From the NCBI GenBank assembly GCA_041752235.1, contig JBGSHM010000002.1:124001-188000 (forward strand): a stretch of 64,000 nucleotides of DNA, written 5' to 3'. The translations under genes and the position numbers were made by a program. Below are positions 8,519 through 17,186 of this stretch, in pieces. Source of the DNA: SpSt-398 sp041752235. Its GTDB lineage: Bacteria; Bacteroidota; Bacteroidia; Chitinophagales; Chitinophagaceae. The number at the start of each line of letters is the position of its first letter. Position 1 is the stretch's first letter. Under the pieces are notes generated by a model. It was given only the letters and a program-made list of their open reading frames with translations, was not told the DNA's origin and searched no databases.

Positions 8519-9376
8519 TTATGAAAGCCTGCCGGTCTTACCGGTAGGCTTTTCTTTTAAATGACCCACCAGGGTAACCGCTTCAACCGCCTCGCGTACA
8601 TCATGCACCCGAAGGATATCTGCTCCGTTTAATAGTCCGACAGTATGGAGAACCGTGGTTCCGTTAAGTGCTTCTTCGGCTGTTATGCCAAGGGTTTTGT
8701 AAATGGTGGATTTCCGGGATACACCTAAGAGTAGGGGGTATCCCAAGGAGCGAAAGACCGGCAAATACCGAAGAAGGGCAAAGTTCTGGTCCGGTGTTTT
8801 CCCAAAACCAAAACCGGGATCGAGTATCAGATCATGAATGCCCCGTTCCTTTAGAACATGTATTTTTTGGGTAAAAAAGTCAAGCAGATTCTGGTCAATT
8901 TGGGAATACCCGGTTTTTGATTGCATATCCTTGGGTGTGCCAGGTATATGCATCAATACATAGGGAACCCGGAGGGAGGCTACAGCCGGGATCATGTCCG
9001 GATCAAAGGCGCCGGCACTGACATCGTTGATGATGGAGGCCCCTGCGCTCACCGCCTGGCGTGCAACTTCACCATAAAAAGTATCAATTGATATTAAGAG
9101 GTCGGGAAAGGCCTGGTGAACCGCCTGTATGGCGGGAATCACCCGTTCCAGTTCTTCCTGCACATTGAGTCTATCGGCACCCGGACGGGTACTTTGTCCC
9201 CCAATATCCACGATAAAAGCGCCTTGTTTCTGGAAGCGGTCTGCTGTTTCAACCCATTCTTTTTCCCCGGTTTTCCGGCTGCCGGCGTAAAAGGAATCAG
9301 GGGTCACATTCAATATCCCCATCACCAATGGGCCTTCCCATTCCACCAGTCTGCCTTTGCAATTCCATGTGAACAT
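8519..9376 (-). CDS. folP: Dihydropteroate synthase
   Basis: Condenses p-aminobenzoate with hydroxymethyl-dihydropterin diphosphate in folate synthesis; it is the sulfonamide target. The family motifs are clear: MGILNVTPDSF near residue 19, IDIGGQSTRPGA near 57, and LDPGFGFGKTPDQN near 190. The open frame continues upstream to 9466, but that would overlap the divergent DUF1599 gene starting at 9425, and the extra 30 residues do not look like the family. The Met at 9376 (MFTWNCKGRL) gives 285 residues, the usual length. The folP, DUF1599 and BT_3928 order is one I recall from other Bacteroidota. Confidence 0.95.
   Translation of the reverse strand: MFTWNCKGRLVEWEGPLVMGILNVTPDSFYAGSRKTGEKEWVETADRFQKQGAFIVDIGGQSTRPGADRLNVQEELERVIPAIQAVHQAFPDLLISIDTFYGEVARQAVSAGASIINDVSAGAFDPDMIPAVASLRVPYVLMHIPGTPKDMQSKTGYSQIDQNLLDFFTQKIHVLKERGIHDLILDPGFGFGKTPDQNFALLRYLPVFRSLGYPLLLGVSRKSTIYKTLGITAEEALNGTTVLHTVGLLNGADILRVHDVREAVEAVTLVGHLKEKPTGKTGRLS
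8524..8552. terminator. Bidirectional terminator overlapping the 3' end of folP
   Basis: AAAGCCTGCCGG (8524-8535) pairs with CCGGTAGGCTTT (8541-8552) with one G-T pair and a 5-base loop, followed by a T-rich run on the + strand. The hairpin lies inside the last codons of folP, which ends at 8519, so the sequence is both coding and terminator. Confidence 0.75.
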
Positions 9377-9391
9377 TCGCGGGTAGTTTGT

Positions 9392-9399
9392 TACTTTTG
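9392..9399 (+). promoter_or_regulatory. Putative -7 box for the DUF1599 gene
   Basis: TACTTTTG matches TAnnTTTG and lies 25 bases upstream of the DUF1599 ATG, in the divergent gap with folP. No good -33 box is seen. Confidence 0.35.
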
Positions 9400-9424
9400 A
9401 AGCTAAAGTATAGAATAAAGACCA

Positions 9425-9967
9425 ATGACGGACACCCATCAGCAATACGGAGAGGCCATTCGGCAAAGCAAGGATATTTTTTTAAAGAAAACACGTGACT
9501 ATGGAACGGCCTGGCGGGTCCTGCGAACCATTTCAATTGTTGACCAGATTTTCATCAAAGCCCAACGGATACGGACCATTCAGGAAAAAAAACAGCAAAA
9601 AGTAGCCGATGATATTCCAGGTGAATTCAGGGGGATCATCAACTATGCGGTGATCGGTCTGATGCAACTTCAATTGACTGAAAAAGACCCGGAAGAACTT
9701 GCCCCCGAACTGGTCGAAGACTTGTATACAAAATATGTTCAGCAAGCCGAAAACCTGATGGCCGATAAAAATCATGATTATGGCGAGGCATGGAGAAGCA
9801 TGAGCCAGGAAAGTTTTGTCGATCTGATTCTCATGAAACTCCAACGCATCCGGCAAATTTTGACGAATGAAGGAAAAACACTGATCAGTGAGGGGATCGA
9901 TGCCAATTATTTTGATATCATCAACTATGCGGTATTCGCTTTGATCCTTTATCCGGATAAGGCATAG
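9425..9967 (+). CDS. DUF1599 domain protein
   Basis: A 180-residue protein with an internal duplication. The pattern K-x-x-DYG-x-AW...IKAQRIR...IINYAV in the first half (about residues 21-80) recurs in the second (about 112-175, as KNHDYGEAW, LQRIRQIL and DIINYAVFAL). This two-copy DUF1599 arrangement is typical of Bacteroidota. The biochemical role is not established. It sits divergent to folP and 6 bases upstream of the DoxX-like gene frame, so it is probably in an operon with DoxX and the permease. Confidence 0.85.
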   Translation: MTDTHQQYGEAIRQSKDIFLKKTRDYGTAWRVLRTISIVDQIFIKAQRIRTIQEKKQQKVADDIPGEFRGIINYAVIGLMQLQLTEKDPEELAPELVEDLYTKYVQQAENLMADKNHDYGEAWRSMSQESFVDLILMKLQRIRQILTNEGKTLISEGIDANYFDIINYAVFALILYPDKA

Positions 9968-9973
9968 AAATTA

Positions 9974-11200
9974 TTGGCTATTTTCACACCGCATAAATCC
10001 AAAGGCGTGAAATACATCATTCAACTTTTACGGGTCATCGTCGGGGTCCTCTTTATCTTTTCAGGCCTGGTAAAGGCTATTGATCCCCTGGGACTGAGCT
10101 ATAAGATGAAGGAGTTTTTTGACCTGTGGGGATGGGGGAGTCTCAATTCCTATACGCTGGCACTTTCCATCACCATGATCGCCTTTGAGATCGTCGCTGG
10201 GGTTGCCTTGCTATTGGGTTGGAAAGCCAAATGGGTAGTATGGCTGCTCCTGCTTTTGATCGTCTTTTTTACCTTCCTGACAGGCTACGCCTACTTCTCG
10301 GGAAAATTCAAGAACTGTGGTTGCTTTGGTGATTGTATTCCCATTACTTCAAAGACCTCTTTTATCAAGGACCTGGTCTTGCTGGTAATGATCCTGATAT
10401 TATTGATGGGAAGACGGTTTATTCAGCCGCTCTTCAGTAACCGTGCCACCCATGTCCTTTTGTTCATGTCGGTGATCCTGAGTGTAGGGTTACAATGGTA
10501 TGCCTGGGCCTTTCTTCCTCCAGTAGATTGCCTGCCATTTAAAAAAGGAAACAGCATCCCGGAAAAAATGAAACCACCCGCCGGGGCACTGACCGATAGT
10601 TTTGCCATCCGGTATATCTATGAGAAAAATGGCACGAAGTATGAGTTTTCGCCAACGGAATTACCGGCCGATTTCAAAACCTACAAGTATATTGACCGTA
10701 TTGACAAATTGGTTCGAAAAGGAAATGCCGAACCCCCGATCAAAGGCTTCGCGCTTCGGGGTATAAGCGGTGCCGATTCCACGGATATCATCCTGAATTA
10801 TGAACAGGCTATTTTGGTCTTTGTCGAAGAACTCGGAAAAATGCCCGGGAACTGGAAAGAGAAGCTACGTCCGGTTGTTGAATTAGCGAATACTAAATTC
10901 ATTCCGGTCTGTTTGGTCACCACCTCCATTGAAGCGGTTAAGACAGAACTGAAAGAGGTGGGAATGGATGACCTTCCTATCTTTTCCTGTGATTTCACCG
11001 CCATTCGCACCGCTGCCCGTTCCTGGCCTACCTATTACCTACTTGACCGCGGAAGGGTAGAGAATAAATGGAGCCAGCGTACCGTATTTGGCTTATTGTT
11101 TACCCTGGGCAACAGGCGGCCCCTAACACCACCATATCCCGAAGAACCGATCCTGCCTGATTCCTTGTCCACCTCAACCGACACCTTACAGACCCCATGA
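9974..11200 (+). CDS. BT_3928-like DoxX-family membrane protein with thioredoxin-like C-terminus
   Basis: An N-terminal four-helix DoxX-type membrane domain (about residues 15-165) carries a cysteine cluster (NCGCFGDC) between helices. It is followed by a periplasmic region of about 230 residues with a thioredoxin-like pattern (QAILVFVEEL ... SWPTYYLLDRGRV) but no CxxC there. Family knowledge places such proteins near quinone or thiol redox chemistry; a precise role is not shown. The longest frame starts with TTG at 9974; a GTG at 10007 (MKYIIQLLRVIVG) matches the expected N-terminus better and is the preferred start. Its stop overlaps the permease start by 4 bases. Confidence 0.82.
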   Translation: MAIFTPHKSKGVKYIIQLLRVIVGVLFIFSGLVKAIDPLGLSYKMKEFFDLWGWGSLNSYTLALSITMIAFEIVAGVALLLGWKAKWVVWLLLLLIVFFTFLTGYAYFSGKFKNCGCFGDCIPITSKTSFIKDLVLLVMILILLMGRRFIQPLFSNRATHVLLFMSVILSVGLQWYAWAFLPPVDCLPFKKGNSIPEKMKPPAGALTDSFAIRYIYEKNGTKYEFSPTELPADFKTYKYIDRIDKLVRKGNAEPPIKGFALRGISGADSTDIILNYEQAILVFVEELGKMPGNWKEKLRPVVELANTKFIPVCLVTTSIEAVKTELKEVGMDDLPIFSCDFTAIRTAARSWPTYYLLDRGRVENKWSQRTVFGLLFTLGNRRPLTPPYPEEPILPDSLSTSTDTLQTP

Positions 11201-12246
11201 TCCGTTTGGCCATTAGACGTCTATTATACGGTGGCCTGGTCCTGGCCGGGGTGGTCATGCTTGTGTTTTTTCTCTTTCAGGGAATTGGCGACCCTTCACG
11301 GTTAGTGTTAGGACAAAGCGGTGATTCCCTGACACGCGAAAACATTCGAAAAGAATTGAACCTGGACCAACCAAAGTGGAAGCAATTCCTCCTATACATG
11401 AATGATATTTCTCCCCTGGCCATTCACGACCGGGATGAAATAGCTAAAAAAGGGCTGAGAGGCCTTTTCATTGGAAATAAAACCACCCTGGCGATCAAAT
11501 GGCCTTATCTGCGCCGTTCTTATCAGTCAAAAAAAGAAGTCGGAACTATCCTTCTCCAGGCTTTACCAGGCACCTTGATGCTGGCAACAGCAGCCTTGTT
11601 GATCGCTGTTTTATTCGGCATCCCGCTTGGCGTACTTTCAGCGGTTAAAAAGGATACCTGGTTGGACAGTTCGGCCGTTTTCACCAGCATACTGGGTATT
11701 TCGGCTCCATCTTTTTTCATGGGGATCCTGGTCGCTTATTTGTTTGGATTTGTATGGAGCGATTTTACCGGACTTCACCTAACCGGCAATTGGTTTGAAA
11801 TGGATGAACTTACGGGTGAACGAAGGCTTACCCTAAAAAATATTATTCTGCCCGCCTTTACCCTCGGCATCCGCCCGCTCGCGATCATTACTCAGTTGAC
11901 CCGTAGTTCGATGCTGGATACACTGCAACAGGATTATATAAGAACCGCCCGGGCCAAGGGTCTTTCGGAAATCCGCGTCATTGGCAAACATGCCCTGCGC
12001 AATGCCCTCAACCCGGTGATCACCGCAGTAACCGGATGGTTTGCCGAACTGCTCGCCGGTGCTTTTTTCATTGAATACATATTTGGCTGGCAGGGGATTG
12101 GAAAGGTTACCGTTGACGCATTTGAAAAACTGGATTTCCCGGTGGTCATGGGCTCCGTACTCCTGTCTGCCACTTTTTTCATCCTTGTCAATGTAATGGC
12201 TGACATCCTTTACGGCTGGGTAGACCCACGCATCCGGAAAAAATAA
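11197..12246 (+). CDS. DppB/OppB-type ABC transporter permease, orphan
   Basis: A 349-residue inner-membrane permease of the peptide/nickel importer class. It has an N-terminal TM helix, an extended loop, and a core permease domain from about residue 110 with the EAA motif at YIRTARAKGLSEIRVIGKH (about 248-266). The closing ILYGWVDPRIR is typical of DppB. No DppC-like permease, ATPase or binding protein is encoded nearby, so its partners must be elsewhere. It is translationally coupled to the BT_3928-like gene (ATGA overlap). Confidence 0.9.
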   Translation: MIRLAIRRLLYGGLVLAGVVMLVFFLFQGIGDPSRLVLGQSGDSLTRENIRKELNLDQPKWKQFLLYMNDISPLAIHDRDEIAKKGLRGLFIGNKTTLAIKWPYLRRSYQSKKEVGTILLQALPGTLMLATAALLIAVLFGIPLGVLSAVKKDTWLDSSAVFTSILGISAPSFFMGILVAYLFGFVWSDFTGLHLTGNWFEMDELTGERRLTLKNIILPAFTLGIRPLAIITQLTRSSMLDTLQQDYIRTARAKGLSEIRVIGKHALRNALNPVITAVTGWFAELLAGAFFIEYIFGWQGIGKVTVDAFEKLDFPVVMGSVLLSATFFILVNVMADILYGWVDPRIRKK

Positions 12247-12344
12247 TAATATGGCCGTATTCAGACAAAGAACTGACCAGTATCATGCTTTCTGGCAGGA
12301 ATATTGTCCTAACTTGAATAGGGGCAAAAACTTCCCATTCAACT

Positions 12345-12749
12345 ATGGAAAAGATCAGTGTCCTGCTCAGCCAAAAATCGCCCAATTTTCATACGATCGG
12401 TCCAACCGAACCACTCGATGATGCACTTCACCGAATGGCCAATGAAAACACCGATCATCTGATCGTACTGGGAGAAAACAATTGTTTTATGGGAATCCTA
12501 TCTGACCATGAGATACTGGCCAAAAGCCTCATGAAAAAGATCCCGGTTCATAACCTGAAAGTGCGGGATGTTTTGGAAACCCGGTTCCCAACAGCGATGA
12601 TCGGAGATACAGTAGAGAAATGTATCCGATTACTTCACCAGCATAAGTCCCGCTTCCTGGCGGTGTTTGATAATTTTGATTTCAGGGGAATACTTTCTGT
12701 AGATGATCTCCTCGATGCCATGTTAAGCCGTAAAGTGGAATTGAGTTGA
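12345..12749 (+). CDS. Two-CBS-domain protein
   Basis: A 134-residue stand-alone CBS pair. The first CBS motif covers about residues 14-70 (DALHRMANENTDHLIVL, then GILSDHEIL) and the second about 78-130 (TVEKCIRLLHQHKSRFLAV, then GILSVDDLLDAML). CBS pairs generally bind adenosyl ligands and regulate partners; the ligand is not predictable here. About 100 bases separate it from the permease gene. It is convergent with the DciA-like gene with no obvious hairpin between them. Confidence 0.88.
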   Translation: MEKISVLLSQKSPNFHTIGPTEPLDDALHRMANENTDHLIVLGENNCFMGILSDHEILAKSLMKKIPVHNLKVRDVLETRFPTAMIGDTVEKCIRLLHQHKSRFLAVFDNFDFRGILSVDDLLDAMLSRKVELS

Positions 12750-12761
12750 GAATGGGAAGGC

Positions 12762-13043
12762 TTACTGTATGATGACTTCCTGAATTTTATTTTCTCCAAG
12801 GGCTTCGTTTACCCGGGTCTTGATATTTTCCTTTTGAAAATTAAGTTCGGTACGCAAAGGAGCCACATCGGTGCGGATAACGAGTTTATCCCCAAAAATG
12901 CGAATGCTCTCTGTATAGCGTGCAATGGTTTTGCCCATGATCTCTTCCCACATCTCTTCGATCTGAAGGGACTGGATGGATCCTTTGATCCGGCTTTTGG
13001 CCAGAAAGGACTGAATGGCTTCGCCCAATGAAAATTCACCCAT
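12762..13043 (-). CDS. DUF721 / DciA-like protein
   Basis: A 93-residue member of the DUF721 family, which includes DciA, the ancestral loader/activator of the replicative helicase DnaB. Visible features are an N-terminal helix (SLGEAIQSFLAKSRIKG), the conserved W-x-x-x-MG-x-x-x-A pattern (MWEEIMGKTIARYT), and a C-terminal half of strand-helix-strand (IRIFGDKLVIRTDV). It lies 17 bases downstream of recF on the same strand, an arrangement consistent with a replication/repair operon. Confidence 0.82.
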   Translation of the reverse strand: MGEFSLGEAIQSFLAKSRIKGSIQSLQIEEMWEEIMGKTIARYTESIRIFGDKLVIRTDVAPLRTELNFQKENIKTRVNEALGENKIQEVIIQ

Positions 13044-13060
13044 GGGTCAAAGGTACTGAA

Positions 13061-14143
13061 TCATAGGTCAAGGAGGGTATAGGGTATACCCGTTTGGTCA
13101 AGATGGGCAGCCAGGCGTTCGGGGTTGGTGTCAGTGATGAGCACCTGGCCTTCGTGATGGAGGCAAACCCGTTCCAGCAGGTTGGCGATCCGGTCTTCAT
13201 CGAGTTTTTCAAATACATCATCCAGTAAAAGCAGGGGAGGGAAGCCTTTTCGCTGAAGAAGTACTTCCAACTCGGCCAGTTTCAAGGCAAATAGTAAGCT
13301 TTTTCGTTGTCCCTGGGAAGCAATTTGGCGAAAGGCCATCCCACCAAACTGGATCTCGATATCGTCCCGGTGGATGCCGGAGGTGGTGCGTTGCAGGGCC
13401 ATGTCCTTTTTACGGGTCAGTTTCAACAATTCATCCAAACCGGCCTCCAACATTTCACTGTCATATACCAGGCTCACATCCTCAAAATGTCCGGAAATTT
13501 CATTGTACACCTGTTTCACCATGGGAAGGAATAAAACCAGGAAATCCCGTCTTTTCTCAAAAATCGGTACCGCTTCCTGAACAAGCTGGTTGTCCAGTAC
13601 TTCCAGCAGGGCCAGGTCATGTTGACCCGATTCAGCCATGCGTTTAAGGAGTGAATTACGCTGTGCCAGCACTTTGTTGTAAAGGATCAGGTGTTGAAGG
13701 TATTCCGGATCAACCTGGCTGAGGAGTGCATCCAGAAACCGTCTTCTTTCCTCGCTTCCTCCTGTGATGATCTCCATGTCATCCGGAGCGATGATCACAC
13801 AAGGATAACGCCCAATATGGGCAGAAAAGCGGTCATAAGCCAATCCATCAATGGAAAACTCCTTTTTCCCGTTTTCCCGCAAAAGACAAACGGTTTTCTC
13901 AGTCATACCCTTGTAATCTACCTGTCCTTCAAGCCGAAAGCCCGAGGTCCCTTGCCTGACACAGGCCCCATCCAGCCGCGTAAAATAGCTATTGGTGAAG
14001 CACAGATAATGCAAGGCATCCAGCAGATTGGTCTTGCCCACCCCGTTCCTACCACAAATACCTGTGACCCTCTCCGGGAAGGAGAAAGTCCGGTTTGCGT
14101 AGTTCTTAAACTGGACCAACGATATGGAATTAATTTTCAACAC
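13061..14143 (-). CDS. recF: DNA replication and repair protein RecF
   Basis: An SMC-like ATPase that helps load RecA at gapped DNA with RecO and RecR. It is 360 residues, the normal length. The Walker A motif is GRNGVGKTNLLDAL (from Gly31), the signature motif ASQGQRKSLLFALKLAE is near residue 277, and Walker B is PPLLLLDDVFEKLDE near 310, followed by a QVLITDTN segment. It starts in the divergent gap with pdhA and is followed by the DciA-like gene. Confidence 0.96.
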   Translation of the reverse strand: MLKINSISLVQFKNYANRTFSFPERVTGICGRNGVGKTNLLDALHYLCFTNSYFTRLDGACVRQGTSGFRLEGQVDYKGMTEKTVCLLRENGKKEFSIDGLAYDRFSAHIGRYPCVIIAPDDMEIITGGSEERRRFLDALLSQVDPEYLQHLILYNKVLAQRNSLLKRMAESGQHDLALLEVLDNQLVQEAVPIFEKRRDFLVLFLPMVKQVYNEISGHFEDVSLVYDSEMLEAGLDELLKLTRKKDMALQRTTSGIHRDDIEIQFGGMAFRQIASQGQRKSLLFALKLAELEVLLQRKGFPPLLLLDDVFEKLDEDRIANLLERVCLHHEGQVLITDTNPERLAAHLDQTGIPYTLLDL

Positions 14144-14196
14144 GATGGGGGTGTAAATTTATGCTGTAAAAATCCTAATTTCCACGCCTGATTCCC

Positions 14197-14204
14197 TATT
14201 TTTG
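14197..14204 (+). promoter_or_regulatory. Putative -7 box for pdhA
   Basis: TATTTTTG, an exact TAnnTTTG match followed by C, 19 bases before the GTG start. No convincing -33 box. Confidence 0.35.
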
Positions 14205-14223
14205 CACCTCAAAATTTTAGCCG

Positions 14224-15219
14224 GTGGCGACAAAATTTTCCAAAGAGACTTACCTGTACTGGTACGAACTGATGCAACTGATCCGCCAGTTTGAGCTGAT
14301 GGCGGAAGAAAAGTACAAAATGGAAGGAAAGATCCGTGGGTTTTTTCATGCCTATATTGGGCAGGAAGCCATTGCCGCGGGTTGTATGACCGCTACACGT
14401 CCGGAAGATCTTTATATCACCGCCTATCGCGACCATGGCCTGGCGATCGCCAAAGGGGTTTCTGTCAACAGTTGTATGGCGGAACTCTATGGTAAGGCAA
14501 CAGGTAACGCCAAAGGTAAAGGTGGTTCGATGCACTTCTTTGGTAAAGATGTAAACTTTTATGGAGGCCATGGGATTGTGGGCGCACAGATAGGGACGGG
14601 CACCGGCTTGGCCTTTGCCGAAAAATACAAAGGCACGGACAATGTGGTGCTTTGTTTCTTTGGAGATGGGGCAGCCCGCCAGGGTATCCTGCATGAGTCA
14701 TTCAACCTGGCCATGCTGTGGAAGCTTCCGGTGATCTATATCTGCGAAAATAATAACTATGCCATGGGTACCTCGGTAGAGCGTACCTCCAATGTGATCG
14801 ATATTTACAAACTGGCCGATGCCTATGAAATGCCTGGTGATGCGGTAGACGGCATGCACCCCGAAGCCGTTCATGAAGCAGTAGCCCGCGCAGTAAAAAG
14901 AGCACGTCAGGGTGATGGCCCCACTTTGCTGGAAATGAAAACGTACCGGTACAAAGGACACTCAATCTCTGATCCGCAAAAATACCGCACAAAAGAAGAA
15001 GTGGACGAATACAAAGACAAAGACCCGCTTCAACAGGTACTTCAAACCATCCTGCAACAAAAGCATGCTTCACAGGAAGATATCAATGGCATCAATACCC
15101 GGGTGGATGATATCGTGAATGAATCCGTTCGCTTTGCTGAAGAAAGCCCCTGGCCAGATGATGATGAGGTATTAAAAGATGTTTATGTGGATAAGAACTA
15201 TCCGTTTATCGTAGACTAA
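14224..15219 (+). CDS. pdhA: Pyruvate dehydrogenase E1 component, alpha subunit
   Basis: The thiamine-diphosphate-binding alpha subunit of the pyruvate dehydrogenase complex, which decarboxylates pyruvate and feeds acetyl groups to E2. At 331 residues it is full length. Diagnostic segments are YIGQEAIAAGCM near residue 47, the TPP motif GDGAARQGILHES closing with ICENNNYAMGT (about 143-180), and the phosphorylation-loop region TYRYKGHSISDPQKYR near 240. The start is GTG at 14224 (MATKFSKETY). The beta subunit is not adjacent, which is common in this group. Confidence 0.95.
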   Translation: MATKFSKETYLYWYELMQLIRQFELMAEEKYKMEGKIRGFFHAYIGQEAIAAGCMTATRPEDLYITAYRDHGLAIAKGVSVNSCMAELYGKATGNAKGKGGSMHFFGKDVNFYGGHGIVGAQIGTGTGLAFAEKYKGTDNVVLCFFGDGAARQGILHESFNLAMLWKLPVIYICENNNYAMGTSVERTSNVIDIYKLADAYEMPGDAVDGMHPEAVHEAVARAVKRARQGDGPTLLEMKTYRYKGHSISDPQKYRTKEEVDEYKDKDPLQQVLQTILQQKHASQEDINGINTRVDDIVNESVRFAEESPWPDDDEVLKDVYVDKNYPFIVD

Positions 15220-15255
15220 AAACAATCAACCGTTTTATTAAAAAACCCAACAGAT

Positions 15256-15933
15256 ATGTCGAAAGAGAACCAGGTGATCGAAAAAGACCACAATGAGGTA
15301 GTGGTAGAAAAGGACAAAGATTTTTGGTCCAAATACCAACGCCCCATCCTGATCGCCAGTGCCCTGATCATTTTAGTTGCCGGTGGTTTCATCGGATATA
15401 AAAAATTCTACAAAGAACCTCTGCTTGCCAAAGCAGAAGATGCCCTCTTTAAAGCTGAAGAGTATTACCGCAAGGATTCACTTCAGAAAGCCCTGAATGG
15501 TGACCTGATCAATCCTGGATTTGTAAAAGTGATCAGCAAATATGGCAATACCCCGGCTGGTAATCTGGCTCGTTTGTATGCCGCCGATTGTTATGCGCGC
15601 ACAGGCGATTTCGCTAAAGCCGAGCAATACATATCCGATTTCAAAACGGATCAGAAAATGTTACAGGCGACGGCTTACAAACTTCATGCAGATGTTCTGT
15701 CTGAACAAGGAAAGAATGAGAAAGCCATCGATCTGTATAAAAAGGCGGCTGGTCATTTCACCGAAGACAAAGAGAATTCTGCCGTATATCTTTCCATGGC
15801 AGCGATGCTCTGTGAAAAAACAGGCAAGACCAAAGAAGCCATTGAGCTTTTCAAAGAATTGAAAGAAAAATTTCCCAGGACCGCTGCAGGTAGTGAAGCA
15901 GATAAGTACCTGGGTAAACTCGGAGGCCTGTAA
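15256..15933 (+). CDS. TPR membrane protein, YfgM-like
   Basis: A 225-residue protein with a charged cytoplasmic N-terminus, one TM helix at about residues 29-49 (RPILIASALIILVAGGFIGY), and an extracytoplasmic alpha-helical domain with tetratricopeptide-like repeats (GNLARLYAADCYARTGDF, then KLHADVLSEQGKNEKAIDLY). This resembles YfgM-type proteins, which contact the Sec translocon and periplasmic chaperones in E. coli; that role is inferred only by architecture. It lies between pdhA and ribH, 11 bases before ribH. Confidence 0.82.
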   Translation: MSKENQVIEKDHNEVVVEKDKDFWSKYQRPILIASALIILVAGGFIGYKKFYKEPLLAKAEDALFKAEEYYRKDSLQKALNGDLINPGFVKVISKYGNTPAGNLARLYAADCYARTGDFAKAEQYISDFKTDQKMLQATAYKLHADVLSEQGKNEKAIDLYKKAAGHFTEDKENSAVYLSMAAMLCEKTGKTKEAIELFKELKEKFPRTAAGSEADKYLGKLGGL

Positions 15934-15944
15934 AAGCTTCATCT

Positions 15945-16442
15945 ATGGCGGATATAAGCAACAGTAACTTATTGAATACAGCTACAGGCATTCTGAAAAA
16001 GAATGCCTGTATTGTTTTGGTCAAGACCGAGTGGAATGCCGCGATTACCGACGAACTCGAGAATGGCTGTTTGCGCTATTTTAAAACGGAAAAAGTAAAA
16101 AGCCTGGAAACACTGATCGTTCCTGGGGCCATTGAGCTCCCCTTTGCCATTAAAAAGCATTGGGAGAATGCCGGTGTAAAGCACAAACCAGATGCTTATA
16201 TCGCCCTGGGTTGTGTGATCCGGGGTGGTACACCCCATTTCGAATATGTTTGCCGATCGGTCACCGATGGCATAACACAACTTAACCTCCTCCTTCCTGT
16301 TCCCACCATATTTGGGGTTTTAACGGTAGACAATGAGGAACAGGCGCGGGAAAGACTGGGTGGAAAACATGGCCATAAAGGCGAGGAAGCAGCGATCACC
16401 GCCCTGAAAATGATCGCCTTTTCGCGTAACTTGAACAAATGA
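15945..16442 (+). CDS. ribH: 6,7-dimethyl-8-ribityllumazine synthase
   Basis: Catalyses the penultimate step of riboflavin synthesis. The 165-residue protein has the family pattern: KTEWNAAITDELENGC near residue 27, the substrate-binding VPGAIELPFAIKK near 59, ALGCVIRGGTPHFEYVC near 87 (with the catalytic His of GGTPHF), and GVLTVDNEEQARERLGG near 125. It probably shares a transcript with the upstream TPR gene. No FMN riboswitch is visible upstream. Confidence 0.96.
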   Translation: MADISNSNLLNTATGILKKNACIVLVKTEWNAAITDELENGCLRYFKTEKVKSLETLIVPGAIELPFAIKKHWENAGVKHKPDAYIALGCVIRGGTPHFEYVCRSVTDGITQLNLLLPVPTIFGVLTVDNEEQARERLGGKHGHKGEEAAITALKMIAFSRNLNK

Positions 16443-16461
16443 ACCCGTTCCCCGGAACACC

Positions 16462-17181
16462 ATGAACGTACATCTTTTCATACCTTGTTTTGTTGACCAG
16501 CTTTATCCTGAAACCGGCTTTAATATGGTCAAGGTGCTGGAAAAAACAGGCTGTGTGGTCAGTTACAATACAAATCAAACCTGCTGTGGGCAACCTGCTT
16601 TCAATGCCGGTTTTTGGGATGAGGCTCGTACTGTAGGAGCCAAATTTGTGGATGATTTCAAAGAGGCTGAATACATTGTTGGCCCCAGTGCGAGCTGTGT
16701 TGGTTTTGTCAGGAACTATTACACCAAACTATTTGATAACTCCTCCCGACACAATGAAGTAAAGGAACTCACTGGCCGCATCTATGAATTCTCCGAATTT
16801 TTGGTAAATGTCTTACAGGTTACCGATCTCGGCGCCTCCCTGAAAGGCAAAGCCACTTACCATGACAGTTGCGCCGGGTTACGCGAATGTGGCATAAAAA
16901 AAGAACCCCGGAAATTGCTGGAGAAAGTAAAGGGATTGGAGTTAGTTGAAATGAACGATGTGGAAACCTGTTGTGGTTTTGGCGGAACCTTTGCAGTAAA
17001 ATATGAATCCATCTCGGTTGCCATGGGTGAACAAAAGGTGGAAAATGCCCTGGCTACGGGAGCTGAATATCTGATCTCAACGGATCTGTCCTGCCTGATG
17101 CACCTGCAGGGCTATATCCGAAAAAACGGACATGCCCTGCAGACAATGCACCTGGCAGATGTACTGGCCAGTGGATGGTAG
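16462..17181 (+). CDS. (Fe-S)-binding CCG-domain protein, LutA/YkgE-like
   Basis: A 239-residue protein made of two cysteine-rich CCG modules. The first carries TCCGQPAFNAGFWDEA near residue 33. The second has DSCAGLRECGIKKEPR near 135 and ETCCGFGGTFAVKY near 172. Such modules bind noncubane or 4Fe-4S clusters in LutA, GlpC and heterodisulfide reductase subunits. In lactate oxidation LutA works with LutB and LutC, but neither is nearby, so the function here is open. It is convergent with the fasciclin gene with only 5 bases between stops. Confidence 0.87.
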   Translation: MNVHLFIPCFVDQLYPETGFNMVKVLEKTGCVVSYNTNQTCCGQPAFNAGFWDEARTVGAKFVDDFKEAEYIVGPSASCVGFVRNYYTKLFDNSSRHNEVKELTGRIYEFSEFLVNVLQVTDLGASLKGKATYHDSCAGLRECGIKKEPRKLLEKVKGLELVEMNDVETCCGFGGTFAVKYESISVAMGEQKVENALATGAEYLISTDLSCLMHLQGYIRKNGHALQTMHLADVLASGW

Positions 17182-17186
17182 ATCAA

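Noticed and set aside
15220..15944. Possible FMN riboswitch for ribH
   Set aside because: The gap before ribH is 11 bases and the leader of the upstream gene shows no RFN-like conserved stretches.
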